Below, piece after piece: positions 1 to 11,279 of a stretch of 64,000 bases of DNA. Source of the stretch: Acridotheres tristis (Eukaryota > Chordata > Aves > Passeriformes > Sturnidae). The notes under the pieces were generated by a model, which saw only the letters and a program-made list of their open reading frames with translations, had not been told where the DNA came from and ran no database searches. The stretch lies in assembly GCA_037013685.1 (NCBI GenBank), contig CM072908.1, positions 6,027,001 through 6,091,000 on the forward strand, in the 5' to 3' direction. A program made the position numbers and the translations under genes. Every line of letters begins with the position of its first letter. The stretch's first letter is position 1.

Positions 1-1983
1 ACACGAGCTGAGCTAAGGCAACAGGACAGAGTTTCTTCCCAAAACAGGGGAAAGCCAGGGATATTTTAATCCGGGCTGGAGGAAACACCTGTCCCTTCCC
101 ACAGGAGGTGCTGACTCAATAAATAACACACATTGATACCCAGTTCTTGGTGCTGCAGGATGGCAAATGTCCTGTCTCCCGTGGGTTTGCCTCTTCTTTT
201 TCCTGCAGCCTTTGTGCATTGGTGAGCACAAGGGTGTGTCTAAACCAGGTCAGTCTACACCAGAAATTGTCTCCCTGCCCCCCCAGGCTCAGAGCAGCCA
301 GGCTGAGGTGCTCAGACATGGGATAGCAGATCCAAAAGGTTAGGTCAGTGTGGTGGGAGTGTTTGGACAGCTGACCCAGAGGAGATGGGAGCCTTGCCTA
401 ATCTCAGACACAGCAAGGACAGAGCCCAAGCAACTTAAGTCCAGCCTAACCCACCTGGGGGATGACTGATGTACTTGTCTAGTGATGCCAGGGACTTGCA
501 CACTGCAGCACTGTGGGGGGAGTGGGGAGGATGGGATGTTCTCTCTCATTTGGGGGAAGGATTTAATTACTGCAGCCAAGGCAGCTTGTCTCTCCTTGCA
601 GCCTGGAGCAGATCCAGTACAGGGAGTGGTCCTTCCTCTCTGGTGGCCTGGCTCCAGGACCCCTTCCAATTCTGCTGTGAGGTGGTTGGGTCATGCAACT
701 GGGAGATCATCTCTTTCCTGCAGCTGGGTGGGGGTGTCAGGGAAGGAGAACAAAATGCTGGAAAGGCAAAGGGGATCAGAGTGTCCCAGGTCTCCTCAGG
801 AGTGGGGCTGAGGTTGGGATGTGGCTGCTTTGGGGCAGTCCCAGCAGGGTCCCTCGGGCTGAGGAAAGCCTGCAGGACCAACGAGGTGGCAGCCAGTTCC
901 CACCTGGGCAGCTCCAAAGCAGCTCCCAAGCCCCGTGATGGGTTGGATAGCAGCAGGCACATCCATTTTCTGGAGGCTGCTGCTCCCTGCTGAGTGCAGA
1001 GATGACTCAGGAGCAGGTCAGGTAACTCCCGGTGCCAAGCTGGTGCTGAAGGTCAGACAGTCTGTGTGAGGCTCTGCAGTGTGAGACACAGAACAGTGAC
1101 AGACCCAGGGAGAGGAGGGTGCAGGGCACCGCCTCTCCAGAGGCCACCACGGGCCACCCACAGCAGTCTGCTGAGTGATGCTGTGGGAAGGGCTGCACAG
1201 CACATCACCTGAGCTGCTGGTGACATCCCAGGCTCTGGCGACTACCCACGCACTCAGCCAGGTGCCAGCTGGCTCCCCAGCACAGCCCAGTGCTTCCAGT
1301 TGTGGCAGGAAAGGTCTGTGGGAAGGGCTCAGGGGTTTGGCTGCTGCGTGTGACCATCAGATAACTCTGAGCTGTGCCTGGCCTGGCTGCATTTGGAAGA
1401 GCCAGCTGGAGCAGTTCTTGCACAGGCAGGAACAAGTTGTGTTTGTCCCGCCTGGATATTCCAAAAATTTTGGGAGGTGCGTGGGAGAAAGGAGGGGTGC
1501 ATGAACATCATCAATGACTCCACTGGGGATCCAGCATTAGTGCAGGGATCAGGGAGGGGATGTGGAAAAGGAAATGAGGAACATGTGGAGGACATGGCAC
1601 TGCCTCACAGTCTCTGACTGACCATATCTGCTCCAGTCACCTTCACCCTTTCAGCCACCACTTTCTCCTCAGCAAGGAGGGCTTGTGATACCCCAAGGAA
1701 TGCAACAAACATCTTGTGAAAGGTGCTGGCATGGACTTAGTTTGGCATGCAGGTGTCCATGTGTATCATGGCCTCAGCTTCCAGGGAAGCCTCCTCACAG
1801 CAGAGCTGCAGGAGTGTGAGGACTCATGGCCTGAGGGTGCTGGTCAGGCACAGGGGTGCCCAGTGCACACAGGACAGTGCTCTGTGCACCAGGACACCCT
1901 CTCTGACAAGGGCAGGGTGAGGTGTTTCAGGGTGAGATACAGATTTTGCCACAAACCACTGCCAAGAGAACTTTTATAGCATC
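1..1983. other. Intergenic, no gene recognised
   Basis: Unique-looking, moderately GC-rich sequence. The open frames here (up to 174 codons) overlap on both strands, lack recognisable domains or splice context, and look like chance frames. No RNA gene, promoter or repeat stands out. Confidence 0.6.
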
Positions 1984-2112
1984 ACAACATGGTTTGGGCT
2001 CAATGGGACCTTCACAGTCATTTCGTTCCATCTCCCCTGCCACGGGCAGGGACATTTTCTACCAGACCAGGTTGCTCCAAGCCCCATCCCACTTCCTGCC
2101 CATCACCCAGCT
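1984..2112 (-). mobile_element. CR1 LINE 3' fragment, diverged
   Basis: Reads as the reverse of a CR1 3' end: a degraded CACAACATGGTTTGGG opening, then GGGCAGGGACATTTTCTACC and a GCTCCAAGCCC block. It is more diverged than other copies in the window and lacks the terminal ATTCTATG units. Confidence 0.6.
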
Positions 2113-2599
2113 AGGAGCACTTGACACATGGGAAAAAAGGTCCAACACTCATCCAGGCCCTGGTCGGATTTTTTTGCCTCTGGTGGAAGGAAGCATATGT
2201 GATTTTTTATTTCTATTATCATTAAGGGAGTACTTTGAATGTCTTCAGCCCCCACCAAATGCAGGCACATTTTGTTGATCCCGTGGAGCTCATATCCTGT
2301 GACAGGGAGCTTCTGGGCAATCACAGTGTGTGAAAGTGTATCCCTAACAAAAAACGACCCGAAATTGCATCAGAAGACCTCGAACATCCCCTGTTGGAGG
2401 CCAGCAGAGCCTCCCTGAGAGCAATAAACGCTGCTGACATTTTGCAGTGTGTGGTTCCAGCAGGATGTGGGAGGCTGAGCGCCGTGCCAGGTGCTGTGCT
2501 GGCTGACACACACCCGGCACGATCCGCTTCCCCCGGCTGCGAGCCGAGCAGGGCGCCCCCATCCACGCCAGGTGCCAAGCGCAGAGTGCCTGATCCTTC
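2113..2599. other. Short intergenic interval before the 8-bp array
   Basis: AT-richer sequence to about 2400, then GC-richer sequence leading straight into the minisatellite. Nothing recognisable as a gene. Confidence 0.5.
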
Positions 2600-3263
2600 C
2601 TGACACCCTGGCACCCCGACATCCTGACACCCTGGCACCCTGACACCCTGACACCCCGACATCCTGACACCCCGACACCCCGACATCCTGACACCCTGAC
2701 ACCCTGGCACCCTGACACCCCGACACCCCGACATCCTGACACCCTGGCACCCTGACACCCTGACACCCTGGCACCCTGACACCCTGGCACCCTGACACCC
2801 TGGCACCCCGACACCCTGGCACCCTGACACCCTGGCACCCCGACATCCTGACACCCTGACATCCTGACACCCTGACACCCTGACACCCTGGCACCCTGAC
2901 ACCCTGACACCCCGACATCCTGACACCCTGGCACCCTGACACCCTGACACCCCGACATCCTGACACCCTGACACCCTGGCACCCCGACATCCTGACACCC
3001 TGGCACCCCGACATCCTGACACCCTGACACCCTGGCACCCTGACACCCTGGCACCCTGACATCCTGACACCCTGGCACCCTGACACCCCGACATCCTGAC
3101 ATCCTGACACCCTGACACCCTGACACCCCGACACCCTGACATCCTGACACCCTGACACCCTGACACCCCGACACCCTGACACCCCGACACCCTGACATCC
3201 TGACACCCTGACACCCCGACACCCTGACATCCTGACACCCTGACATCCCGACACCCCGACATC
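2600..3263. repeat. Minisatellite, about 83 units of 8 bp (CYGRCAYC)
   Basis: Uninterrupted array of 8-bp units, mainly CTGACACC, CTGGCACC, CCGACATC and CCGACACC, intermixed with no strict order. The unit contains TGA on the plus strand but no stop in any frame on the minus strand, so all three minus frames stay open through the array and give apparent proteins of 313, 426 and 439 residues with an 8-residue period (Ser-Gly-Cys-Gln-Gly-Val-Arg-Val). These are composition effects. The minus strand has G runs of 2-4 every 8 bases, a pattern able to form G-quadruplexes. Confidence 0.97.
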
Positions 3264-3700
3264 CCCGGCTCCCCTCAGCCCGCAGCAGCCTCTGCCTCGC
3301 CCTTGTCTCAGCAGCTCGCCCAGTGTCTCTCCTTGCAGCTGCACGTATTTGTGCTCTTGGCTCTCCTCCCCTTCCTCCGGCAGGCCTGGAGCTGCTGGGA
3401 GGAGCAGCTCCTTCGCGGAGCTCCTGAAGCTGGGCGGGATGGGCTCCTGCAGCCGGCACAGCAGGCACGGAGGTCTCTCCTGCATCCCTGCACGGCCGGG
3501 GTACAGCACAGCATCCTGCAGGACGGGAGCCCGGAGCAGGGCACGGCAGAGCTGGAGTTGCAATCCCAGTGGTTTCCACGCTGCTTGGGACGGGCTTGCG
3601 GCAGCTCCCGGGGATTTCTGGCACTGGCCGTGTCCCTGTTGGCAGCGCTCCTCCCGCTCCGGGGCCGCTGTTTGCTTATCTAGAGCCATGATTTAACACA
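3264..3700. other. GC-rich, CpG-containing block, unassigned
   Basis: Directly follows the 8-bp array. It has more CpG than its surroundings and overlapping open frames on both strands (plus-strand frame 3303-3683, 126 codons, with a hydrophobic N-terminal stretch; minus-strand frames continue into the array). I recognise no protein family in any frame. It could be a small CpG island or a diverged exon of an upstream gene; the evidence does not decide. Confidence 0.3.
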
Positions 3701-4140
3701 GACGCAGGAACTCACACACTCTCTCCCAGTCTCTTTCAAATTACTTTATTGCTTCCTGTCAACCAGCCGAGCATATCCTGTTAATATACAATCCCCAACG
3801 AGCCGTTTTCACAGCGTAATCCCCCTCGGGCAGATAACACGGCTCAGCTCCCGCAGGATGCTCGGTCTGAGGATGCAGGATCCCAGCGCTGGGCAGAGTG
3901 GGGCTGCTGCCCTTGTTGTTGTTAAAGACAAATCCCAGTGCTGTGGGAGATGCTGGCTTGCTGCCAGTCCTGTGCTATTCCCTGGGTTATTCCATCCCCT
4001 GGTGACCTTGCTCGGCCAACACCAAGTGCTGTCCCACGCTGGATGGCACTGAGGGTCCTGGTGCTGGAACCTTTCTCCCAGCTCTCCCATCCCAGCTCCT
4101 GGGATCTGTCCTGCCCCAGAGACACATCTTTAGATATGTG
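3701..4140. other. Intergenic, nothing recognised
   Basis: Unique sequence with a TTACTTTATTGC stretch near 3740. No gene or repeat supported. Confidence 0.5.
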
Positions 4141-4240
4141 ATTCTATCATCAATAGAATCAGAGAATCACAGAATCATTGAGACTGGAGAAGACTTCCAA
4201 GATCCAACTTTTGACTGAATACCATACCCACTAAACCATA
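4141..4240 (-). mobile_element. CR1 LINE 3' end, host of the hexamer array
   Basis: Begins with the reverse of a CR1 terminus (ATAGAATCAGAGAATCACAG, then ATTGAGACTGGAGAAGAC) and continues to ACTAAACCATATCCACATCC. In intact avian CR1 copies this last stretch reads as CATGTCCC...CCACATC, so the hexamer array that follows begins inside the CR1 sequence. The CR1 body is not visible on the far side of the array. Confidence 0.75.
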
Positions 4241-4620
4241 TCCACATCCACATCCACATCCATATCCATATCCATATCCATATCCATATCCATATCCATA
4301 TCCATATCCATATCCATATCCACATCCACATCCACATCCACACCCACACCCACATCCACATCCACATCCACATCCACATCCACACCCACACCCACACCCA
4401 CACCCACATCCACATCCACACCCACACCCACACCCACACCCACACCCACATCCACATCCACACCCACACCCACATCCACATCCACATCCACATCCACACC
4501 CACACCCACACCCACACCCACACCCACACCCACATCCACACCCACACCCACATCCACATCCACATCCATATCCATATCCATATCCATATCCATATCCACA
4601 TCCACATCCACATCCACATC
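4236..4620. repeat. Hexanucleotide array (CCACAT/CCATAT/CCACAC), about 64 units
   Basis: Continuous 6-bp register with three unit types arranged in blocks: CCATAT near both ends, CCACAT beside them, CCACAC in the middle. The near-symmetrical block order suggests growth from the centre with conversion between neighbours. The minus strand is open in two frames (Met-Trp/Val-Trp and Asp-Val/Asp-Met dipeptides), which is a repeat artefact. Confidence 0.97.
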
Positions 4621-6639
4621 ACTTCAGGGACTGCAGGTTGTTCTTTTGCTGCTGTACAACCTGTGTCCCAGAGAAAATTAGTTCAGGAGACACCCAGAAA
4701 TCGTGGAGGTGGGAATTTCTATGGGGTCTCTGGTCCAGCCTCCTGCAGAGTCATCAGCACCAGATCAGGGTGGATGTGACAGGTGCTGAAAACCCTCCAG
4801 GGGATTTCCTGCCACCCCAGGTTTCCTGACATTGAGTGTTGGAGCTGACAGTGTTCCACCATCTGCTATGAGGTCCTGTGGACCTCTCAGCACCACCTGG
4901 AATGTCCAAAGCAGGACATCTGCCACCCTTTGCTGTTTTAGGGAACCTGCTGTGTTTCTCCTACATGTTTCTGATCCTTCCTGCTCAGGTCCCTTGCTAA
5001 GACATCTATGTGTCCTGACACTGCATTTGTAGGACATCCACGTTTCTCTGCCCCATCTGGTCTCCTTCAGCCTCCTCATGGCCTTGCTCCCTACCCCTGC
5101 TGCCCATCTGATGTGCCAGCTGAGCCTGTGTCCACAACAGAACACTAAGAGAGTCCCTTTCAGAGAATATCACTGTGATTTTTGGTTCTGTGGTGTGGAA
5201 GTGTCCTGAAGGCCAGGTCACTGTGCATCCTCTCTGTCCTTGTGCCAGGTGCTCCTGCTGCTCCTGGGCTGCCTGTTCTGCACAGAAGCAGGAGGACAGA
5301 TGGAGGTGGCTTTGCTGTGGAGGGACAGACATCAGGGCTACAGAGTGTGAGTGCAGCTGGGCTTTTGGGTTGCTCCAAAGGCAAACAAAGTGGGCAGATG
5401 ATAAACTTGGCTTCCAGATTCACCCTCTCAGCACTGCAGACACTGCAAGCACAGTAACTCAGGCCCAGAGAGCATCCCTTGTCTCTGGGAGCAGAGATCT
5501 GTGCTAAATGTCCTTGACAGGATTCACTGCATCTTTTGTGGACATTTCTTCAGCAATTTCTTCAGGATTTCAGGACTCTTGGGACTGTTCCCACTCGGCC
5601 CCTGGTTGCCAGCTAAAAGCCATTCTTGCTGTCTCTCCCTTGTCCTCCTCCATTGGCCCAAGGAAAGGGAACATGTGTAGGCACATGATGCAGCTCTAGC
5701 ATGACATATGGCTGTATTTTTGTATTTTTGTGGTTCTGTTTCCCAGGTTTTCCCTCGCTCCTGCCCTCAGTAGTTTTATTCTCAGAAGTTGCTCCTGGAA
5801 GTTGAGGACAATCTTGGTGCTGGTTGTTGGTTCCACTACCAGCTGGATCCTGCCCTCAAGTACTTGTGATTCTCTCTACACTTAACACCTCATTAGCTGG
5901 AACATCCACTTACAGAGCACAGCTTTGCTGTCTGAGAAGAAGGAAAATCCTGTTTGACTCAGACGTTACACAGATCACTTATCTCAGAGACATCTGAACA
6001 GCCGCTTGGAAATTGAGTCCAAATTAAAAACCAGTTGAGAAGAAGTATCTGTCCTCCCAGGTAAATCAGGGGCTGATTTATTTCCTCCCCAGTATTCCTG
6101 CTGAGCAGTGCATTCAGCACAGCACCAGCCCAACATATCCCTGCCTCCATATGCCAAGGCTGGAAGGTTCTGTGCTTGTGGAGCACCCACCAGCACCCAT
6201 CAGCTCCCCTCGATGCTGCCTCCTGCTCCCCTCTGCTCCCTCTCACAGCTCCCCCAGCTCCTGCTGAAGTCCCCACCCCAGCACTGGCATAGAAACTCGG
6301 GCTCTTGACATTCCCAGCTCTCCAGACAGAACAAAACACACCTCGAGAAAGAAGAAAGCAAAGTAAACCAAATTAAAGAGCTCTCAGGTGCATGAATGCG
6401 ACTGGCAGGGATGTGCTGGAGGTCCCCACGCTGCACTGGTGCCGTGCTGATGTCAGGGAGCCCCTGCAGTGGCTCAGAGCAGAGGTTGGTGTAGCCCCTG
6501 GAACAAGTCTCCACCATCCAAAACATCTCCTGAGGGGCCAGGAAGAGTTTTAACAGAAGAAAGGGGACAGGCTGGGGCTGTAGGAATCCAGGAGGATCTG
6601 TACTGATGACTTTCCAGCTATTTTAATTTCCATGGATTT

Positions 6640-6800
6640 CCCTGTGTGTTCTAAATTCCTGGATATCCATTCCAAGGACTTTTCCAGCCTGCACTTGAAT
6701 CCCTGTGAGTTTTGTCCCCAGCTCTGCTGAGGAGTTCAACAGTTCACTTCCCATCCATGTGAAGAATCACCTCCTTTGATCCCAAACCCCAATCTTTCAG
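6640..6800 (-). mobile_element. Possible ancient LINE relic (antisense)
   Basis: The run CTGAGGAGTTCAACAG...TGTGAAGAATCACCTCCTTTGAT resembles the antisense of an old amniote LINE segment (GAGTTCCACAG...GTGTGAAGAAGTAC). Recognition is from memory of that consensus and the match is patchy. Low confidence. Confidence 0.3.
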
Positions 6801-7914
6801 CCCCTGCACAGCACACAAGTGTCATGTGATGGCTTTGGTTTATTCCTGGGAGAAGACAGAGGAGGAGGGAGCAGCCTTGTCACTGTGCAAGTGAACTCAT
6901 GGTTGTTTTCCCAGTGGCATCACTTATCCTTTGTCACTTCCTTGTTCATCCCCATTCCTGCCACTTCTGGGGCTGTTGGACATGACAACTCAGACCCTGC
7001 AGGACAGGCAGGTGACCTCCCTCCCTTTACTCCTCTCTGCAACCATCTCTTATGCAATTAAAATGACAAGGAACTCCCTTGACTCCCCCAGGCTTCCTGC
7101 TTTCCTTAAAAAACTTTTGGCAAGGAACTTAAAGGAAAGTCTTTGGAACCTCCAGCAGATGCCAGGAACAGATGGCACTGACCATGTGTGTTTGGCCACT
7201 CTGGAGGGCTCTGAAGGGCTGTGGAGCAGGATTCCCCTTTGGAGAAGCCCCGTGGACTTTCCCCTGGCAGACAGCACTTACCCAGGGTCTTCAGCTGCCC
7301 TCTAATGATACACGGGGTTTATGTCTCCCAGGGACTTTTCACATGGCCACCACAGCGCCCCTCGGGGCACCCCATCCCCTCCTGGTGCCAGAACAGGGTG
7401 TGAGGGCTCAGCCCTGATGCTGTGCTCCTGGTCCCTGCAGCAGCAGGGACACCTCAGGGAGTGCAGAAGCAATCAGCAGTCCCAGATGCTTATGAGAATC
7501 CCCTTGGGTAGGAGAAATTGCACAGGGACCAAGCAGGATGCTGATTGCAGTGGGCCAACAGGACCCCAGCAGCTGCAAGGACCAAGTCTTGAGGGGAAAG
7601 CTGGGGGGAAATCTGTGTCTCCTCAGTGGGCCACACTGCAGGGCTCAGTGAAAGGATGACCTTTGTGACCACCACAGTGTTCCTGTGCCACAGCCCCTCC
7701 ACCCTCACTGCTCCGTGCTGGCAGAGCCATGGCAGTGAGCACGTTTGTGCTGCCAGCTCAGCACCCCAAAGGGCAGCAGGACAGGCTGTTCCAGGGGCAT
7801 CCACGTGGTTAATTCCACCCACCTTGGTTAACTGGGCACTGCTGCCTCCCACTGCCTGCCAGTGCCATGCACAGACACGGAGCAGCTCCTGCTCCTGTGC
7901 CATGGCCAGCACTC

Positions 7915-8020
7915 CTCAAGCCCTGAAGGGATGTGCCCCCCAGCCTCCAAATGACCCCCCAATCCTGCTCAAGCCCTGAAGGGATGTGCCCCCCAGCCTC
8001 CAAATGACCCCCCAATCCTG
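7915..8020. repeat. Perfect 53-bp tandem duplication
   Basis: Two adjacent copies (7915-7967 and 7968-8020) of a 53-bp unit starting CTCAAGCCCTGAAGGG and ending CCCCAATCCTG, identical base for base. The perfect identity implies a recent event or an assembly artefact. Confidence 0.95.
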
Positions 8021-8159
8021 CTCACATTTTGAGTACAAGCCCCTGCCTCTCCCTCCTTGAGGATGTGCCCACCACAGCTTCGTAAGTGCTGCCCATCCCT
8101 TCCCACCAAGCTCCTGCCCCTGTAGCCCTGTGCTTCATCACCACACCCCATCTTCATCC

Positions 8160-8562
8160 CTCAGATGTTCCTGGGCAAGAGAGCTGAGGGTTTTCATTCT
8201 GGAGAAGAGAAGGCTCCAGGGAGACCTTACTGCCACCCAGTACCTGAAAGGAGACTGGGGGAGACCTGGAGAGGGGCTTTGGACAAGGCATGGAGGGACA
8301 GGACAAGGAGGGATGCCTTCACACTGAGAGGGTTAGATGGGATATTGGGAAGAAATTCTTCACTGTGAGGGTGGCAAGGACCTGGCACAAGCTGGATGTG
8401 TGAAGCTGTGGCTGCCCCATCCCTGGGAATGTCCAAAGACAGGCTGGATGGGGCTTGGAGCATCCTGGACAATGGAAGGTGTCCAGGATAGTGGAATGGG
8501 ATTTGGTTGAAGGATTCTTCCAATCCAACCCATTCTATAATTCCATGATTCTATGATACTGC
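8160..8562 (+). mobile_element. CR1 LINE 3' fragment, about 400 bp
   Basis: Sense CR1: GGAGAAGAGAAGGCTCCAGG, GATATTGGGAAGAAATTCTT, GGCTTGGAGCATCCTGG and the terminus CCATGATTCTATGATAC. 5'-truncated as usual for CR1, so it encodes only noncoding 3' UTR sequence. Confidence 0.85.
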
Positions 8563-8884
8563 TAGAGATTATTATTCTCATGAATCTTCAATAAAATGAA
8601 AGGTAAGCCAGTCAATATCAGCATCAAGAGCCTGTGCATGCCTTTGCTATCACTGCAGGAATTGTTGCAGTTCAGTCACATTTCAGCCCAATCCTTAATG
8701 ATATGGATAACCCAGACCCAGAGGGAGAATGGGAAATGCTAATCACAGAGCATGAGCCCTGCTCCTGCTGACTCCTGACCTTTCCTCTGCAGACCCTGGG
8801 GGGGGGGGTTTGCCTGCACACAGCTCTGCTTTCTCTGTGCCACCACATCTCCTGTAGCTTGCTTCCCTTTGGAAAGACCTGGAT

Positions 8885-8965
8885 AGAGTCACAGAGATTG
8901 TTTAAGCTGGAAGGAATCCTAGAGATCACCCAGTTCCACCCCCCCTGCCATGGACAGGACATCTT
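8885..8965 (-). mobile_element. CR1 LINE 3' end, short
   Basis: Antisense CR1 terminus: AGAGTCACAGAGATTG, AGCTGGAAGGAATCC, then CCACCCCCCCTGCCATGGAC. Truncated after about 80 bp. Confidence 0.6.
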
Positions 8966-9008
8966 CCACTCTGAGCTCCTCCATCCAACCTGCCTGTGAC
9001 CACCTGTG

Positions 9009-9071
9009 TGTTTTCCACCCTTCTGTTGTGTATGTTTTCCACCTTTCTGTTATGTTTTCCATCCTTCTGTG
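9009..9071. repeat. Three imperfect copies of a 20-24 bp unit
   Basis: TGTTTTCC recurs at 9009, 9033 and 9053, each followed by ACC/ATC and TTCTGT. Small local duplication. Confidence 0.7.
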
Positions 9072-9892
9072 GCTGCCTCCTTCAGGTCTGTCATTCTGCA
9101 GCACCTCTGAGGAGGAAAGAGCAGTTTCACACTCTGATCCTGTATTTGCCTTCTCCTAAACCTCTGCCACCTCAGAGCACCAGGGGATTTTGCTCACAAG
9201 TGCCTTAAGGGTAGCACATAATGTTGCATTTTTTCATGGTGTCCACAAGCACGTGCAAAGCTCCATTTAACACTGACACAACCCAGGCAGTTTTCTCCCT
9301 GGTCTCCCCAGTTTCCTATTAAATGCCATTTCAGAATTCTCAATTTCAAGGATGCCACCCTGTAATTTTATAGTATTAAACACAGACCTGAGTTTGACTT
9401 TTCAGCTTTTCCACCTTCCTTTGAACAACTTTAAAACTATTTTCTGGAAGACTTCTAGACCTTGGGTTCCCTGCCACAAAATAGCTTGGGTTACATCCTT
9501 TTCTTTTACAAACCTTTACAAATGACAGCAATTAAATTGAGCATCCTTTTATGTTGTTACCCCTGTCAGTAGGTAATGCCTGGCAGTTTTTCATCACAGG
9601 TTATCCCTGGGCAGATTTATTCTCTTAACAATGTTATTTCTGGCTATAACCAAGAACTAAAATGAAACTATTTTCCAGAATACAAACCCCATCTTCTGCC
9701 AGTCATGCCTCATGGATGTAAAGTATTTTGGATTAAGTTTCTACATATAACATGATATTCTGGTGATGGTTCCACCTTTTCTTTGCTGTATATCTAAACA
9801 GCCTTTTAAAATGTTTTGGGGTTTTTTTTTGAAACACAGAGCAATAGTTTACATACTTGATTGTTACATTTCCACGCTCTGGAAAAGTAGTG
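9072..9892. other. AT-rich intergenic interval
   Basis: Long AT-rich stretch among GC-richer DNA, with several short homopolymers. It may contain old decayed repeats or conserved noncoding sequence, but I recognise nothing specific. Confidence 0.45.
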
Positions 9893-9965
9893 GTACTCTG
9901 TTGAAGGTTGGACTTGATGATCTTGGAGGTCTTTTCCAACTTTAATGATTATATAAGTCTATAAA
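9893..9965 (+). mobile_element. CR1 LINE terminal 70 bp
   Basis: Sense 3' end: GGTTGGACTTGATGATCTTG, GAGGTCTTTTCCAAC, then a diverged terminal repeat (AATGATTATATAAGTC). Confidence 0.75.
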
Positions 9966-10415
9966 TCAGGAAATTCTTGGTTTTATTTAAAAATAAATAT
10001 ATAATGCATTGTTTTGTTTAAATTTGCCTTCTTTTTATAATTGTTTTCCTTTCTGCCTCTCTATGGTCCTGCTTATTCACCAAAACAAATTTTTCAAGAA
10101 GATCTGACATCTTTGCAGTCCCCAAGAAGATACTTTTATGAACTTCATTTTTCCAAAAGTTACTTTTAATTCTCAACCTGGGCTCAAACAAGCTGTTGAA
10201 CAAAATATCCCAAATTTCCTGCTCAATTCTACAGATCCAAATCTATTTTAGATGCTTCAAAAGTGCCTCTTCTCTTTAATTTGTTCCCATGGCTACCATT
10301 CAAAAGTTTCATTCATTTTCCGAGCGGAGAACTCTCCAAATCGTTACTGCAATCTACCAGTTGACTTTTCCTTCTTAATCTAGCTGAAGGCTCTAAATCA
10401 TCAGATTTATAGACA
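9966..10415. other. AT-rich interval, nothing recognised
   Basis: Continues the AT-rich island to the CAGAAA tract. No gene or named repeat identified. Confidence 0.45.
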
Positions 10416-10418
10416 TTG

Positions 10419-10467
10419 CAACAGAAACAGAAACAGAAACAGAAACAGAAACAGAAACAGAAACAGG
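10419..10467. repeat. (ACAGAA)8 microsatellite
   Basis: Eight consecutive hexamers of ACAGAA, essentially perfect. Confidence 0.95.
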
Positions 10468-11279
10468 GTTACCTTGCACTCCCTCATCCTCCATCTTTAG
10501 GATTAAATCCTTGGATTTTTCTGTGGCTCTGCCTGGTTCCTGGGGTGCCAGTGCAGGATGATGCCCAGTGCCATCCTCTGACCTCCCTGCTCTCTGTTTC
10601 ACCTGCTCAGGGTACCAGGGAGCTCAGGGTTTGGACACACAGGGATCCCCCAAGCTGAGAGCTCAGAAATGCTGAAGGACAGAAGGAGCTGCTGGTTCCC
10701 CCTCCACAGGTCCCTGCAACAGGATAAACAGGTTGAGTGAGGTGGGGCTGTCCAGTGTCACGTTTCAGCACGGGCCATGCAGGGACAGGTACCCTCAGCG
10801 AGCAAACAGGGATGTAAAAGGTTAATTTTTATTTAATCTGTGCAGAGAAACCTCCCCAGAGTGCCCCCGGTGGGGTGGGCAGGGTGGGGGCTGCAGCCAA
10901 CACCTGCCTGAGTGGTGACTGGTGTAACTGGGAAAGCTGCTGGTCTGACCTGGGAGAGGTCTGACATCCCTGGAAATCGTGGATTTATGGTACAGATGGG
11001 AGCTGATGTTGAGCTGAAAGGTGCTGGGCAGCACCCAGGGCTCAGCCTGGAGCTGGGGAGCCCTGCTGCTCTCACCTTTCCTCCTGAAGGACCAGACCTG
11101 CCTGTCCCCAGCCTGCAGAGCACCTGGGGTGGCTGGGAAAGGCAAGGAAGGACAGAGGGAGGCCCTTGGTGGTGACAGGCTGCAATCAGAGATATCCATG
11201 GGGTTTCTGGCTGTTCACACACCCTTCACAGAGGTTAGAAAAATCCCCTATTGGAAACAGTTCCTCCGTCCCTGCTGAG
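10468..11279. other. Intergenic, nothing recognised
   Basis: GC-rich unique sequence; overlapping chance frames up to 129 codons on the minus strand, without domains. Confidence 0.5.

Larger units (their letters stand above)
4621..8159. other. Intergenic stretch, no gene recognised
   Basis: Mostly unique sequence of mixed GC. Open frames up to 140 codons overlap on both strands without recognisable domains. A possible old repeat relic (6640-6800) and a 53-bp duplication (7915-8020) are listed separately. Confidence 0.5.

Noticed and set aside
2321..3689. Minus-strand frames of 313, 426 and 439 codons
   Set aside because: They translate the 8-bp repeat. Openness comes from absence of stop triplets in the unit; all three frames are open at once.
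4167..4622. Minus-strand dipeptide-repeat proteins (Met-Trp, Asp-Val)
   Set aside because: Translation of the hexamer array; no promoter, splice sites or conserved flank.
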